Assembly: GCA_964480455.1 (NCBI GenBank)
Contig: CAYZQI010000053.1
Coordinates: 1-27,744, forward strand
DNA: 27,744 nt
Direction: 5' to 3'
From: JAABSX01 sp964480455
Lineage (GTDB): Bacteria; Bacteroidota; Bacteroidia; Cytophagales; Microscillaceae
Shown: piece after piece, positions 9,002-18,561 of the stretch
Numbering within the stretch: position 1 is the stretch's first letter
Layout: each line of letters opens with the position of its first letter
The notes under the pieces: generated by a model
Databases searched by the model: none
What the model saw: the letters and a program-made list of their open reading frames with translations, nothing else
Told to the model about the DNA's origin: nothing
Translations under genes and position numbers: made by a program

Positions 9002-11107
9002 ATGCAAAAAAACTACTTACTCACTTTATTTATGCTAGCATTTTTTGTGTTGAATACTTCGGCACAAGATTTTCCAAGGGAAGAAGTAGATTTAGACAAG
9101 TTTATACTCAATTTATTTCCCATTCAAGATGAAGACCTAGACTATGAAGACATTTATGAAACACTCTTTCAGTATTACCGCACACCCCTAGACCTCAACC
9201 GCGCTACAAGAGATGAACTACAATCGATCTTCATACTTTCAGAGCTACAAATCAACAGTTTTTTAGCATACCGTGAGAAATATGGTAGCTTGTTGTCTAT
9301 CTATGAACTACAATCTATCCCTAACTTTGATTTAGGTACAATATATAATTTTGTGCCTTTTGCCAAGGTTGCTCCCAACCCCGACCGCCCTCAGTCGCTC
9401 TTTAAGCGTATCTTAGAAGAAGAAAACAATTACTTATTACTCCGCTACGACCGCACCCTAGAGCGGCAAAAAGGCTTTCAAGATGATGCTACCTCAGGGC
9501 AACGCTATCTCGGCACGTCTGGCAGAATGTATGCCCGCTTCAGAGTAAGCCACGTCCGCGATTTTAGTCTTGGATTTACCCTCGAGAAAGACAATGGCGA
9601 ACAACTTATTTGGGACACTCGGACACGCCGCTATGGTATGGATTTTATCTCTTTTCATGCTTATTTTGAGAACAAAGGGCGTTTTGAAAAAATTGCCTTG
9701 GGTGATTATCAGTTACAAATAGGGCAGGGTCTGCTCCTAGCAGGGGGCTTTGGCATAGGTAAAGGGGCAGAAAGTGTGCAAGGCATCAGACGAAGCAATG
9801 TAGGTATCAGATCTTTTACCTCAGCCCTTGAAACAGGTTTTTTTAGAGGTGTAGCCGCTGCTTATCGTCTCAGCAATCAGCTATCACTCACAGGTTTTTA
9901 CTCAAGAGTAAGGCGTGATGGTACATTCAGGGCTTTTACAGATACTACTGAGGCTGAGCAAGAGGCATTTATAGAAACTTTGCGTACTTCAGGACTTCAC
10001 CGTACAGAAACTGAAGTGGCAGGTAAAGGACTTTTTGTAGAGCGGACTATGGGAGCAAACTTACTTTTCAACAATCGTCAGAAAACGCTGCAAATAGGGC
10101 TGACAGGTATTTATACTACTTACAATATCCCCTTTCAGCGCAATCAGTCTAGTCAAAGAGATAGTCTGCTGTACTTGTTTGAGTTTAGGGGCAAAGAAAA
10201 TTATAATCTAGGTACAAATATTAGCTACAATTGGCAAAATTTCACATTTTTTGGAGAGGCAGCACGCTCACGTAGCGGAGGTGTAGGCTTTGTGGGGGGG
10301 GTGTTAGGCAGCCTCTCACCACAGGTAGAATTTGCTTACCATGTGCGGCATTATGACAAAGATTTTCATACTTTTTTTGGCTCTGCACTAGGCGAAAGTA
10401 CACGCAACATTAACGAGAATGGCATGTACTGGGGCATCAAGATTACACCCATTGTCCGCAAATTGGTGCTCTCAGGCTATTACGATTATTTCCGATTTCC
10501 TTGGCTGCGCTTCAGGGTAGATGCTCCTTCGGAAGGCTATGAGTGGCTGGCACGCGCCACGTATAGCTTTAGCCGCTCCACAAGGGTATTCTTGCAATTT
10601 AGGCAAGAGGTAAAAGACCGTAACCTAAGTAGTGATGAGAGTACAGATGTTTTCAGGCAAATATCTACGGGTAATAAACGAAATTATCTTATTAACATGG
10701 ATTATAATGCTCCCAAGATATTCAGAATACAAACACGAGTACAGTTCAGCACTTTTGATTTCAATGGAAAAAGAACAAGCGGTTTTGCCATTGCTCAAGA
10801 CCTAGGGGCTGATTTAGGAAAACTCAAACTCAATGGAAGAGTAGCACTTTTTGATACCGAAGACTTTGACAACCGCCAATATATTTTCGAGAAAGATGTC
10901 TTGTGGGCATTTTCTATACCTGCCTACAGTGGGCAAGGCATGCGGAGTTACTTACTCGCTCGCTACCAAATCAGCCGAAAACTGGATGTTTGGATACGCT
11001 ATGCCCGCTTTGATTTTAGAGATAGAGAGGTGATTAGCTCTGGAGGAGAGGAAATACAAGGCAGTACACGCTCTGAAATCAAGATGCAAGTGAGAGTAAG
11101 GTTTTAA
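9002..11107 (+). CDS. Exported helix-hairpin-helix protein with a C-terminal beta-barrel-like region
   Basis: 701 aa. Residues 1-22 are a clear signal peptide (MQKNYLLTLFMLAFFVLNTSAQ). Residues about 62-112 form a ComEA-like helix-hairpin-helix segment: PLDLNRATRDELQ, then SLLSIYELQSIPNF. The remaining roughly 580 residues alternate short amphipathic strands with glycine- and aromatic-rich turns, as in outer-membrane barrels, and the protein ends in VRVRF with a terminal phenylalanine, the usual BAM recognition end. I infer an outer-membrane barrel with a periplasmic HhH domain. HhH domains usually bind DNA without sequence specificity, so DNA uptake is a possible role but not shown. A G8 run at 10294-10301 lies within the barrel part. 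Convergent with the MFS gene, 9 bp apart. Confidence 0.75.
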   Translation: MQKNYLLTLFMLAFFVLNTSAQDFPREEVDLDKFILNLFPIQDEDLDYEDIYETLFQYYRTPLDLNRATRDELQSIFILSELQINSFLAYREKYGSLLSIYELQSIPNFDLGTIYNFVPFAKVAPNPDRPQSLFKRILEEENNYLLLRYDRTLERQKGFQDDATSGQRYLGTSGRMYARFRVSHVRDFSLGFTLEKDNGEQLIWDTRTRRYGMDFISFHAYFENKGRFEKIALGDYQLQIGQGLLLAGGFGIGKGAESVQGIRRSNVGIRSFTSALETGFFRGVAAAYRLSNQLSLTGFYSRVRRDGTFRAFTDTTEAEQEAFIETLRTSGLHRTETEVAGKGLFVERTMGANLLFNNRQKTLQIGLTGIYTTYNIPFQRNQSSQRDSLLYLFEFRGKENYNLGTNISYNWQNFTFFGEAARSRSGGVGFVGGVLGSLSPQVEFAYHVRHYDKDFHTFFGSALGESTRNINENGMYWGIKITPIVRKLVLSGYYDYFRFPWLRFRVDAPSEGYEWLARATYSFSRSTRVFLQFRQEVKDRNLSSDESTDVFRQISTGNKRNYLINMDYNAPKIFRIQTRVQFSTFDFNGKRTSGFAIAQDLGADLGKLKLNGRVALFDTEDFDNRQYIFEKDVLWAFSIPAYSGQGMRSYLLARYQISRKLDVWIRYARFDFRDREVISSGGEEIQGSTRSEIKMQVRVRF

Positions 11108-11116
11108 TATGAGTCT

Positions 11117-12421
11117 CTAAGCTACTTCGCCTCGTGGGATACGCACCGTAGCCAACACCAAAATACCAATGATAAAATAAATACCCAAAGCAATGATACT
11201 ATTGCGCATACTTCCTGTACTTGCCTCTATCAGACCATAAGAGAAAGGTCCTAGGGCAGTAGCAAGTTTTTCCATCACATCATAAAAACTAAAATAAGAT
11301 GCAGTATCTCGAGTATCTGCAGGGATTAGCTTGGCATAAGTAGAGCGTGAGAGATGAATCCCTCCCATTACTAGCCCTACGGCAGTTGCCATAAAATAAA
11401 ATTCCATTTCAGATTTTAAGAAATAGCCATACAAGCAAATCACTATCCAGATGCAAAGCATCAATATAATTGAGAATTTATTGCCTCTAAGTTTAGAAAT
11501 GTATGCAAACAAATAAGCCCCTCCAATACCTACCAACTGTAACAGCAGAATAGTACCAATCAGTTTGCTAGCATCAAGCGAGAGTTCTTTGCTCCCGAAT
11601 ATGGTAGCCAGCAGCATAATGCTCTGCGCTCCCATATTGTAAAAGAAAAATGCTACCAGAAAGCGCGTAGTATTGGGCATTGCTTTGAGGCTTTGCCATA
11701 CCTTGCCAAGCTCTTCAAAACCTTTCTTGAACAAACTGCCCGCGGGCTTGCGATTGTGTAGATTGTTAGGCAAGTAGTAAAAAGCAATCTGAGCAAAGCT
11801 TATCCACCAAATCCCTACAAACAAAAAAGATAGCCGTGTAGCAAAACCTTCTGTAATGCCGAGCGCAGCACTATTGAAAATAATGACCAAACTAAGCACC
11901 AACTGTATCACACTACCCAAAAATCCCAAAGAGAATCCACGTGCACTCAGCCCATCTAGGCGGTCGTCTGTGGCTATTTCAGGCAAAAAAGAAATATAAA
12001 AAACAACTGCTCCAGAGTAGCCCATACTTGCCACAATAGCAGCTATCACACCCAGTTCTATGTTACTGCCATCAAAGAAAAAAAGTGTAAGACAAGCTGC
12101 CGAGCCTATGTAAGTAAAAAATTTCATCAAAGTTTTTTTCTTGCCTCCATAATCAGCAATGCCCGAGAGCAAAGGCGAGAGAATAGCTGCCAAAAGAAAA
12201 GAGAGTGCAATGGCATAAGCATACAAGACACTGGCAGTAATCTTAAATCCAAAAAAAGTAGCTATCTCACCGCCAAAGGCCGCCTTAGTGCTTGCCTCAT
12301 AATAGACCGGAAAAATAGCCGCTGTGATAGTAAGATTATAGACTGAGTTTGCCCAATCATAAGATGCCCATGCATTGAGTATGTGCGGTTGGTTTTTTTG
12401 AAATGTGCTAGTATTCTCCAA
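11117..12421 (-). CDS. MFS transporter, UMF1/Atg22-like family
   Basis: 434 aa with about twelve hydrophobic segments. The N-terminal signature AWASYDWANSVYNLTI matches the YDWANS motif of the UMF1 group of the major facilitator superfamily, which is related to the yeast vacuolar amino-acid effluxer Atg22. A loop with PNNLHNRKPAGSLFKKGFEELG separates the two six-helix halves. The substrate is unknown; amino-acid or small-metabolite efflux is an inference from Atg22 only. The gene is monocistronic as far as can be seen. The 182 bp upstream hold no gene and no strong promoter match. Confidence 0.9.
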   Translation of the reverse strand: MENTSTFQKNQPHILNAWASYDWANSVYNLTITAAIFPVYYEASTKAAFGGEIATFFGFKITASVLYAYAIALSFLLAAILSPLLSGIADYGGKKKTLMKFFTYIGSAACLTLFFFDGSNIELGVIAAIVASMGYSGAVVFYISFLPEIATDDRLDGLSARGFSLGFLGSVIQLVLSLVIIFNSAALGITEGFATRLSFLFVGIWWISFAQIAFYYLPNNLHNRKPAGSLFKKGFEELGKVWQSLKAMPNTTRFLVAFFFYNMGAQSIMLLATIFGSKELSLDASKLIGTILLLQLVGIGGAYLFAYISKLRGNKFSIILMLCIWIVICLYGYFLKSEMEFYFMATAVGLVMGGIHLSRSTYAKLIPADTRDTASYFSFYDVMEKLATALGPFSYGLIEASTGSMRNSIIALGIYFIIGILVLATVRIPRGEVA

Positions 12422-12603
12422 ATCCTATGTGTTTATGATGTTTTTTAACATACTAATTTAAGCAAAATATTTTCAAATAAAATACTTAAGCATTCTTCCT
12501 TACCTAATGAATATTTAAAACCAAGTGAAGCTGTTGGTTATCAGGTTTTTATATACTTTTAAAAAATCGTGTGCTTGTAAATTTCAGTACATCAACAGCA
12601 GCA

Positions 12604-13605
12604 TCAAGTCATTACTTCACTTGGTATAGTATGATTGGCGAAGGGCAAATATATTTTTTCTATCAACTCTTGGTATTCTTTCTGTACTTGGCTCATAAAA
12701 GTAATGCCTCCTCCGCTTTTAAAATATAATTTTCCATTGATTTGCTCTATAAAACGAATCATTACACCGCAGTCTAAGTTTTGCCCATCAAAATAACCTG
12801 TGATGCCCGTGTAATAGCCACGCTCATAATTTTCTATTTCTTCTATGATTTCTAGTGTTTTAGGCTTGGGTGCACCAGAGATAGAACCCGCAGGCAAGAG
12901 TTTGAAAAGAATATCTCCTAGATGTTCTAGGTAATTGCGCGGAAGTTCACCCCTGATTTCAGAGCTAACTTGCCAAAGGTCTTTATCAAAAGTAGTGATT
13001 CTGTCAAGATAGCGAAAACGTTGGACACGCACACGTTTTGCTACTTGGCTGAGGTCATTGCGGAGCAAATCTACAATGGTGTTGTGTTCTGCTTTTTCTT
13101 TGAGGTCGGCAAGCAAGTGTGCTGCTGCATCGGGGTGTTGAGCATCGATGGTGCCTTTCATAGGGTTAGTGTAGAGGTATCCATTTTTGATTTGGATAAA
13201 TATTTCGGGAGAGAAGCATACAAATTGATTTTTAAAAAATAGCCTATATTTTGCGTAGCTTCTCGAAAAAATATGCCACAATGATAAATTAGTATCAATA
13301 AGGGTGAGTGCAGAGAGATTGAGTAAATAGCTATCTCCCCTTCGTAAATGTTGCTGTACCTGTTCAAAAGCACCTTGGTAGTGGTCAAAAGGCAAGGGGA
13401 ATTTCTCAAACAAGACAGGCATTGAGGAGGGGACTGGGGTGTTATCAGTGAAATTTTGATTGCCTCGATAATCAAAAAAGATGTTTTCCCCTTTGAGTTC
13501 TTCTAGGTCAAGCACCCAAGCATTCTGGGCTTTAAAATCTATCATAAACCAAAAAGGAATATGATGGCTTGCTAACTGATTGATTTTATGGCTAATTTTG
13601 TTCAT
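12604..13605 (-). CDS. pabB: Aminodeoxychorismate synthase component I
   Basis: 333 aa, the short chorismate-binding form common in Bacteroidota (the TrpE type is nearer 470-520). It makes 4-amino-4-deoxychorismate from chorismate and ammonia on the way to p-aminobenzoate and folate. The decisive motif is PMKGT at 148-152: PabB enzymes carry a nucleophilic lysine here, where anthranilate synthase TrpE has alanine (PIAGT). Other core blocks are RGDSYLLNLS (89-98), FSPEIF, EHNTIVDLLRND (173-184), LPAGSISGAPK (237-247), YYTGITGYF (264-272) and FKSGGGIT (295-302). The glutaminase partner starts 45 bp away on the opposite strand. No pabC-like aminotransferase class IV lyase is in the window. Confidence 0.93.
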   Translation of the reverse strand: MNKISHKINQLASHHIPFWFMIDFKAQNAWVLDLEELKGENIFFDYRGNQNFTDNTPVPSSMPVLFEKFPLPFDHYQGAFEQVQQHLRRGDSYLLNLSALTLIDTNLSLWHIFSRSYAKYRLFFKNQFVCFSPEIFIQIKNGYLYTNPMKGTIDAQHPDAAAHLLADLKEKAEHNTIVDLLRNDLSQVAKRVRVQRFRYLDRITTFDKDLWQVSSEIRGELPRNYLEHLGDILFKLLPAGSISGAPKPKTLEIIEEIENYERGYYTGITGYFDGQNLDCGVMIRFIEQINGKLYFKSGGGITFMSQVQKEYQELIEKIYLPFANHTIPSEVMT

Positions 13606-13609
13606 AAAT

Positions 13610-13617
13610 TACTTTTG
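13610..13617 (+). promoter_or_regulatory. -7 box for pabA in the 45-bp divergent gap
   Basis: TACTTTTG matches TAnnTTTG exactly, 33 bp before the pabA ATG. A -33 element at the correct distance would have to lie within the first codons of pabB; the TTTTG at 13597-13601 is too close. No comparable box for pabB is seen. Confidence 0.35.
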
Positions 13618-13650
13618 TGCATCAATAAACTGCTAAACTATACATTTTTG

Positions 13651-14223
13651 ATGAAGGTTTTACTTTTAGATAATTATGACTCTTTTACCTATAATTTGGC
13701 ACAACTGGTAGAAGAAAATGCCAATACTGCTTTGCAGCTAGACATTGTTTACAATGACCAAATAGATGTCGAGAGGGTAAAAAAATATGATAAAATTGTA
13801 TTGAGTCCTGGGCCTGGTATCCCCTCAGAGGCAGGTAAAATGCTCGAGCTCATCAAAGTTTATGCGCCAAGCAAAAGCATCTTGGGGGTATGCCTAGGGC
13901 ACCAGGCCATTGCTGAAGCCTTTGGCGCAAAGCTAGTTAATCTTTCTCAGATTTATCATGGGTTAGCTTACCACACGGAGTTGTTAGTAGAAGATTATCT
14001 TTTTGAAAGTATTGCGCCTCAGTTTGAGGTGGGTTTGTATCATTCTTGGGCAGTTTTGTCAGAAAGTCTTCCCGATTGTTTAGAAGCTGTTGCTTTCAGC
14101 CAGCAGCAAATTTTGATGGCACTGCGGCACAAAAAATTTGATGTGCGAGGCATTCAGTTTCACCCAGAGTCTATCATGACCCCCAGCGGTGCAGCTATAC
14201 TCTCCAATTGGCTTCGTGCTTAG
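13651..14223 (+). CDS. pabA: Aminodeoxychorismate synthase component II (glutamine amidotransferase)
   Basis: 190 aa. A class I glutamine amidotransferase that hydrolyses glutamine and passes ammonia to the chorismate-binding subunit. The N-terminal LLLDNYDSFTYN is the family hallmark. The oxyanion segment SPGPGIPSEAG is at 52-62, the catalytic cysteine C81 is in GVCLGHQ, and the H171/E173 pair is in QFHPESIMTP. The frame is open for 21 codons further upstream, but those would overlap the divergent pabB start, and the family start is MKVLLLDNYDSF. PabA and TrpG proteins are hard to tell apart and one protein may serve both enzymes; the adjacent PabB favours pabA. The stop codon is 5 bp from the end of the convergent kinase gene. 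Confidence 0.92.
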   Translation: MKVLLLDNYDSFTYNLAQLVEENANTALQLDIVYNDQIDVERVKKYDKIVLSPGPGIPSEAGKMLELIKVYAPSKSILGVCLGHQAIAEAFGAKLVNLSQIYHGLAYHTELLVEDYLFESIAPQFEVGLYHSWAVLSESLPDCLEAVAFSQQQILMALRHKKFDVRGIQFHPESIMTPSGAAILSNWLRA

Positions 14224-14228
14224 GCGGC

Positions 14229-15674
14229 TCAGGTAAGGGGGATTTTGACAATAAACTCTGTTTTTTCACCATACTGACTGCTTACTTCTATACTGCCATT
14301 GAGCTTCTCGAGTGCTTTTCGTACTACATACAAGCCCAGCCCGTTGCCTTTGGAGTGTTCATTGGCCCTAAAATACATGTCAAAGATTTTTTCTAAGTAT
14401 TGTTTTTCAATGCCTTGCCCATTGTCTTCAAAGTAGATGAATAGAAAATCCTGTTCTTTTTTGAGTACAATATGAATGTAAGGCGAGCGATGTCTAGCAA
14501 ATATGATAGCATTTTCTAGCAAATTAGAGAAAATAGCATTGAGCAAGGTATCATTGGAGTAAATTTCTAGATGGCGGTCGTAGTTTACCTCGAGCTCTAT
14601 TTCAGCTTTTTTGATTTCTGGTGCAAATGCCTTGATTTGGTAATTAATGATTTTGCGGATTTTGATGGGGTATCGTTCAATATCTTGCCCGTTAATGTCG
14701 CTCACCATACGCAGTTTGGTGAGCATTTTATCCATTTGATAGGCTGTGAAATTTACCTTTTCCATCAAGTCTAGCAGCAAGTTGGTATCTTGGTTGGAGC
14801 GTGCCACCTCTGCCAAGCCCATAAGTGTAGTGAGTGGGCGGCGCAGGTCATGCGAAGAGCGGTACAGGAAGAGGTCTAGCTCCCGATTGATACTTTGTAG
14901 TGCTTGGGTATGTTTGGCTACTTCTTGCTCAAGGTTGATGTTGCGCGAGCGAGTATGTTCTTCACGTTTGCTAAGTTCTTTGTTGATATTGGTTATCTGT
15001 TCGGCTTGTTGTAGCAGTTCTTCGTTTTGGCACTGAATCTCATCTTGCTTTGCGCTCAACTCCTTGTTAGTAAACTGTAATTTTGTTTCTACTTGATGGT
15101 TGATATAGCGCAGTATAAAAAAAGCAAAAGCAAGTACTATCCAGGCAATCAGTAGTGCCACTTGAAAGTAAACATAATTTGCCTCTGCAATTACTTCGTT
15201 TGGTAAACTTACCCCAAAGTAGCCATTGGTGAAGTCATACATAAATAAGCACGCAAAATTTACAAGCGTACCTATTAGCAGATAATACTTATCTTTGTAA
15301 ATATCAAAAATCAAAAAAGGAATACACAACACACTCAAAATCAACACCCGCGCTGTGATGTATTCAAAGTAAGACAAGGGCTGGCTAACATAGAACTTAA
15401 AGAACAAGTTGATACTAAAAATGAGCAACGGAATTAATATGCTCAATGATAAGCCAGCAATTTGGTAATGTCCTTTATGGTTAATCCATAGCAAAAGTAA
15501 TAGCAAAGGAAGCACTCCCAAACCTGCATAAAATCTAAAGCTAATTCCTAAAATAAGGTAATTACTCGCTGTAATTGCGATAGTACCCACCAAAAAAAGT
15601 ACAATCAAGTTACGGCATAAGATAACCTGCTTTTGGTGCGAGTCTGAAAAAATAGTCAATATTTGAGAGTTCAC
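14229..15674 (-). CDS. Membrane sensor histidine kinase without adjacent response regulator
   Basis: 481 aa. Residues about 20-190 form six hydrophobic segments, possibly a 7TM-like or MASE-like sensor, with no large periplasmic domain. Residues about 195-265 are a long coiled coil. The HisKA dimerisation box is SSHDLRRPLTTLMGL with phospho-acceptor H275. The HATPase_c domain has the N box NLLENAIIFA, the G1 box FEDNGQGIE and the G2 box GNGLGLYVV, and it ends at the C-terminus with no receiver or output domain. It should autophosphorylate on H275 and hand the phosphate to a regulator encoded elsewhere. The signal is unknown. Convergent with pabA, with a 5-bp gap and no terminator visible. Confidence 0.93.
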   Translation of the reverse strand: MNSQILTIFSDSHQKQVILCRNLIVLFLVGTIAITASNYLILGISFRFYAGLGVLPLLLLLLWINHKGHYQIAGLSLSILIPLLIFSINLFFKFYVSQPLSYFEYITARVLILSVLCIPFLIFDIYKDKYYLLIGTLVNFACLFMYDFTNGYFGVSLPNEVIAEANYVYFQVALLIAWIVLAFAFFILRYINHQVETKLQFTNKELSAKQDEIQCQNEELLQQAEQITNINKELSKREEHTRSRNINLEQEVAKHTQALQSINRELDLFLYRSSHDLRRPLTTLMGLAEVARSNQDTNLLLDLMEKVNFTAYQMDKMLTKLRMVSDINGQDIERYPIKIRKIINYQIKAFAPEIKKAEIELEVNYDRHLEIYSNDTLLNAIFSNLLENAIIFARHRSPYIHIVLKKEQDFLFIYFEDNGQGIEKQYLEKIFDMYFRANEHSKGNGLGLYVVRKALEKLNGSIEVSSQYGEKTEFIVKIPLT

Positions 15675-16136
15675 TTACACAATGATTAATGGCTTAAAGG
15701 AGTACATATTTAGTACCAATGCTTGATTTTTTAGAAATAATTAGACCCTAAAAATCAAACAATCTATGAAACATAACCTAAGGTATCAAACTTTTGGTAA
15801 GTTTCCAAATATCTCTGAAAAATACACAAGAAGTTGGCAAATATTGATGTAGGTTTTTTTTGTTATGTGTGTGTTTATTTTTCTAGGAGTTCAAGTCATT
15901 ACGAAATCTTTATGTAATTAGCATTGCCCTTGTAAGCAAAGTACAAATTGCCTGCTTGTGCCGAAGAGCTATTCTATACCTGTTTTGTAGGCAACGCTTA
16001 GGCGATAGGCAATAAAAATACTTATCTTGGTGCCATTTGTTCTGAGAAATCCTTACAAATGATTGGATTTCTCATTTAATTAGCTTTCTTTTGCAATTTA
16101 AAATAGAAACCATAATTTTTTTAACTTCAAAAATAT
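15675..16136. other. 462-bp divergent intergenic region upstream of secG
   Basis: This lies between the divergent kinase and secG genes. I see an inverted pair TTGCCT (about 15947) and AGGCAA (about 15989), but no RNA family that I can name and no strong TAnnTTTG promoter. A structured RNA cannot be excluded. Nothing else is recognised. Confidence 0.5.
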
Positions 16137-16490
16137 ATGTATATTGCTATTATAATTTTAGTTGTAATTATTGCAGCCTTATTAGTATTGGTTATCTTAA
16201 TGCAAGACCCTAAAAGCGGAGGTATATCTTCTCAATTTGGAGGAGTTGCTACTAATACCATAGGTGCAAAAAAATCAACTGATTTGCTAGAAAAAGTTAC
16301 TTGGAGTTTTGCTGGTGTTATTCTTGCTCTGAGCCTGCTCACTAACGTATTCATCGAGAGGGGAAATGCCAATGGTATCAATAGTGTAAACCAAGAGCGC
16401 GCCGCTGAGAAGCGTACTCTCACTCCAGCACCAAGTCCAACCCCTGATAATGCAGAGCAAGTGCCACTTGGGGCTGACTCTGCCAAATAA
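16137..16490 (+). CDS. secG: Preprotein translocase subunit SecG
   Basis: 117 aa. A small inner-membrane partner of SecYE that aids SecA-driven export. It has two transmembrane helices (about 3-22 and 54-74) joined by the conserved cytoplasmic loop LMQDPKSGGISSQFGG (21-36), which is the SecG signature. The C-terminal tail from about 78 is low-complexity and rich in Pro, Glu and Ala (TPAPSPTPDN), longer than the E. coli core but usual in Bacteroidota. It is followed by a strong terminator, so it is transcribed separately from grpE-dnaJ. Confidence 0.95.
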   Translation: MYIAIIILVVIIAALLVLVILMQDPKSGGISSQFGGVATNTIGAKKSTDLLEKVTWSFAGVILALSLLTNVFIERGNANGINSVNQERAAEKRTLTPAPSPTPDNAEQVPLGADSAK

Positions 16491-16521
16491 GATATTAAAC
16501 ACTACGATTGGTATGCTTCCT

Positions 16522-16555
16522 AACCTTTGCCTTTTGCAAGCAAAGGTTTTTTTTT
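16522..16555 (+). terminator. Rho-independent terminator after secG
   Basis: AACCTTTGC (16522-16530) pairs perfectly with GCAAAGGTT (16540-16548) around a 9-nt loop, and the stem runs into a nine-T tract (16547-16555). It lies 31 bp past the secG stop. Confidence 0.9.
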
Positions 16556-16630
16556 GGATACCCCTTTGGCAGATTCATCACATATTCTTATCAGGTGAGT
16601 GTTTTGTGTAAAGCAAAAAGCCTTAAAATA

Positions 16631-16671
16631 TGTCAAAATGTCATAAAATAATCTTTGGCAAAAAAATTGGA
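16631..16671 (+). promoter_or_regulatory. Candidate grpE-dnaJ control region: TGTCA direct repeat and sigma-54-like site
   Basis: TGTCA-AAA-TGTCA (16631-16643) is followed by TGGCA at 16656-16660 and TTGGA at 16667-16671. The two GG pairs are 12 bp apart, exactly the -24/-12 spacing of sigma-54 promoters (TGGCA-N6-TTGC), but the second half reads TTGG rather than TTGC. A sigma-70-like TAnnTTTG is only approximate here (TAATCTTTG has one base too many). No CIRCE element is present. The function is inference. Confidence 0.35.
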
Positions 16672-16700
16672 TTTTTCCTAAAATAAAAAATAAATAGAAA

Positions 16701-17363
16701 ATGCAAGAACAAGACGAACTAAAAAATCAAGAAGAAATACATGAGCAAGCCGAAAATCAAGCGACATCTCAAAACCATACAGAGGAGCAAGCAACTAAAA
16801 CAACCGCAGAAGAAAATATAGAAACTTTCTCTGAAAATCAAAGTTTAGAGATAGAAGAACAAGTGAACCAAACAGAACAGACTACCGAAGCCAGCAAAGA
16901 ACTACAAGAAAGCAAAGAAAAGTATTTGCGCCTCTATGCTGAGTTTGAAAACTACCGGCGCCGTACTACTAAAGAGCGTGCAGAACTCATTAAAAGTGCC
17001 AATGAAGGACTCTTGAAAGATTTGCTCCCTGTGATAGATGATTTCGAGAGAGCACAAAAATCAATGGAGGAAATCCTAAAAGTTGATTTGGAAGGCAAAG
17101 AAGGACTTTTTAAAGAGGTTGAAATCATGAAGCAAGGCATACAGCTGGTTTATAATAACTTGCTCAAAATACTAACACAAAAAGGATTAAAACCTATGGA
17201 ATCTTCGGTAGGAAAACCTTTTGATGTAGAACTACACGAATCAATTGCACAGTTTCCTGCACCCTCTGAAGAAATGAAAGGAAAGGTAGTTGATGAAATA
17301 GAAAAAGGATACTACCTAGGCGATAAAGTAATTCGCTTTGCCAAAGTAGTGATAGGAAGCTAA
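16701..17363 (+). CDS. grpE: Nucleotide exchange factor GrpE
   Basis: 220 aa. It releases ADP from DnaK in the DnaK-DnaJ-GrpE chaperone cycle and acts as a cytosolic homodimer. The first roughly 70 residues are a Gln/Glu/Thr-rich disordered tail, longer than in E. coli. A long coiled coil follows with the family core RLYAEFENYRRRTTKER (about 75-91). The C-terminal four-helix and beta domain holds KPFDVELHESIAQ and ends GYYLGDKVIRFAKVVIGS. dnaJ begins 12 bp downstream, so the two genes form an operon. dnaK and hrcA are not in the window. Confidence 0.97.
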   Translation: MQEQDELKNQEEIHEQAENQATSQNHTEEQATKTTAEENIETFSENQSLEIEEQVNQTEQTTEASKELQESKEKYLRLYAEFENYRRRTTKERAELIKSANEGLLKDLLPVIDDFERAQKSMEEILKVDLEGKEGLFKEVEIMKQGIQLVYNNLLKILTQKGLKPMESSVGKPFDVELHESIAQFPAPSEEMKGKVVDEIEKGYYLGDKVIRFAKVVIGS

Positions 17364-17375
17364 AAAATTAAAATT

Positions 17376-18524
17376 ATGGCAAAAAGGGATTATTACGAAA
17401 TATTGGGCGTAGCACGTGATGCCAATGCAGAAGAAATCAAAAAGGCATACCGCAAACTCGCCATTAAATACCACCCCGACAAAAACCCTGGCGACAATAT
17501 AGCCGAAGAAAAATTTAAAGAAGCCGCCGAAGCTTATGAAGTACTCAGCAATAGTGATAAACGCCGTAATTATGACCGATTTGGACACCAAGGCGTAAAT
17601 AGTGGCTTTGGAGGCAGTGGAGGTATCAATGTAGAAGACATCTTCTCTAACTTTGGAGATATATTTGGCGGAGGAGGCTTTGGGGAGTTCTTCTCAGGAG
17701 GAGGGCGCAGCAGCCGCGGAGGGCAACGCATGCGCAAAGGCTCTAACCTCCGTATCAAGCTCAAACTTACCCTGGAAGAAATAGCCGAAGGGGTAGAAAA
17801 GAAACTCAAAGTAAAGCGACACATTACCTGTACGGCTTGTGGAGGCAACGGCTCTAAAAATGGTACAGCACTTCGCATCTGCCCCACCTGCCAAGGCTCA
17901 GGGCAAGTCCGGAAGGTAATGAATACCATGCTCGGTCAGATGGTCTCTGCAAGTACTTGCCCTACCTGCGATGGAGCTGGACAAATCATTGACAGCAAAT
18001 GTGAGGTATGTGCTGGCGAAGGAAGGGTACTTGAGGAAGAAACCATTAGCGTAAAAATACCTGCTGGCGTTGCCGAAGGTATGCAACTTTCTATGCAAGG
18101 CAAAGGCAATGTACCTCCCAGAGGTGGAGTGGCAGGCGATTTACTGATTTTGGTAGAAGAAGTGCCACACGAAACCTTGCAACGCGATAACAAGAATGTT
18201 ATCTACGACCTGTACATCAACTTTGCTGATGCTGCCCTAGGTACAGAAGTAGAAGTACCCACCCTCACAGGTAAAGCAAAACTTAAAATAGAGCAAGGCA
18301 TACAAAGTGGAAAAGTACTCCGTCTGAGAGGAAAGGGTATCCCTGACATAGACCGCTACGACAAAGGCGACCAACTAATACACGTCAATGTGTGGACTCC
18401 ACAAACGCTCACGAAGCAAGAACGTGAAATGCTAGAAAAACTCCGTGAAGCCAAAAACTTTAATCCCAACCCAGGAAAAAAAGACAAAGGGTTTTTTGAG
18501 AGAATGAGAGAGTATTTCCAATAG
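17376..18524 (+). CDS. dnaJ: Chaperone DnaJ
   Basis: 382 aa, type I J-protein with every domain in place. The J domain is at 3-70 with HPD at 33-35. A Gly/Phe-rich linker spans about 76-116. The zinc region carries four CxxCxGxG repeats with cysteines at 152/155, 169/172, 195/198 and 209/212. Two beta-rich substrate-binding domains follow (VKIPAGVAEGMQL, then TLTGKAKLKIEQGIQSGKVLRLRGKGIP). It stimulates the DnaK ATPase and delivers unfolded clients. Co-transcribed with grpE. No T-rich terminator follows directly; a nested hairpin lies 38 bp after the stop. Confidence 0.98.
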   Translation: MAKRDYYEILGVARDANAEEIKKAYRKLAIKYHPDKNPGDNIAEEKFKEAAEAYEVLSNSDKRRNYDRFGHQGVNSGFGGSGGINVEDIFSNFGDIFGGGGFGEFFSGGGRSSRGGQRMRKGSNLRIKLKLTLEEIAEGVEKKLKVKRHITCTACGGNGSKNGTALRICPTCQGSGQVRKVMNTMLGQMVSASTCPTCDGAGQIIDSKCEVCAGEGRVLEEETISVKIPAGVAEGMQLSMQGKGNVPPRGGVAGDLLILVEEVPHETLQRDNKNVIYDLYINFADAALGTEVEVPTLTGKAKLKIEQGIQSGKVLRLRGKGIPDIDRYDKGDQLIHVNVWTPQTLTKQEREMLEKLREAKNFNPNPGKKDKGFFERMREYFQ

Positions 18525-18561
18525 GTAGCCCAACCTTTTAAATGTATGACTTTTTTAGCCG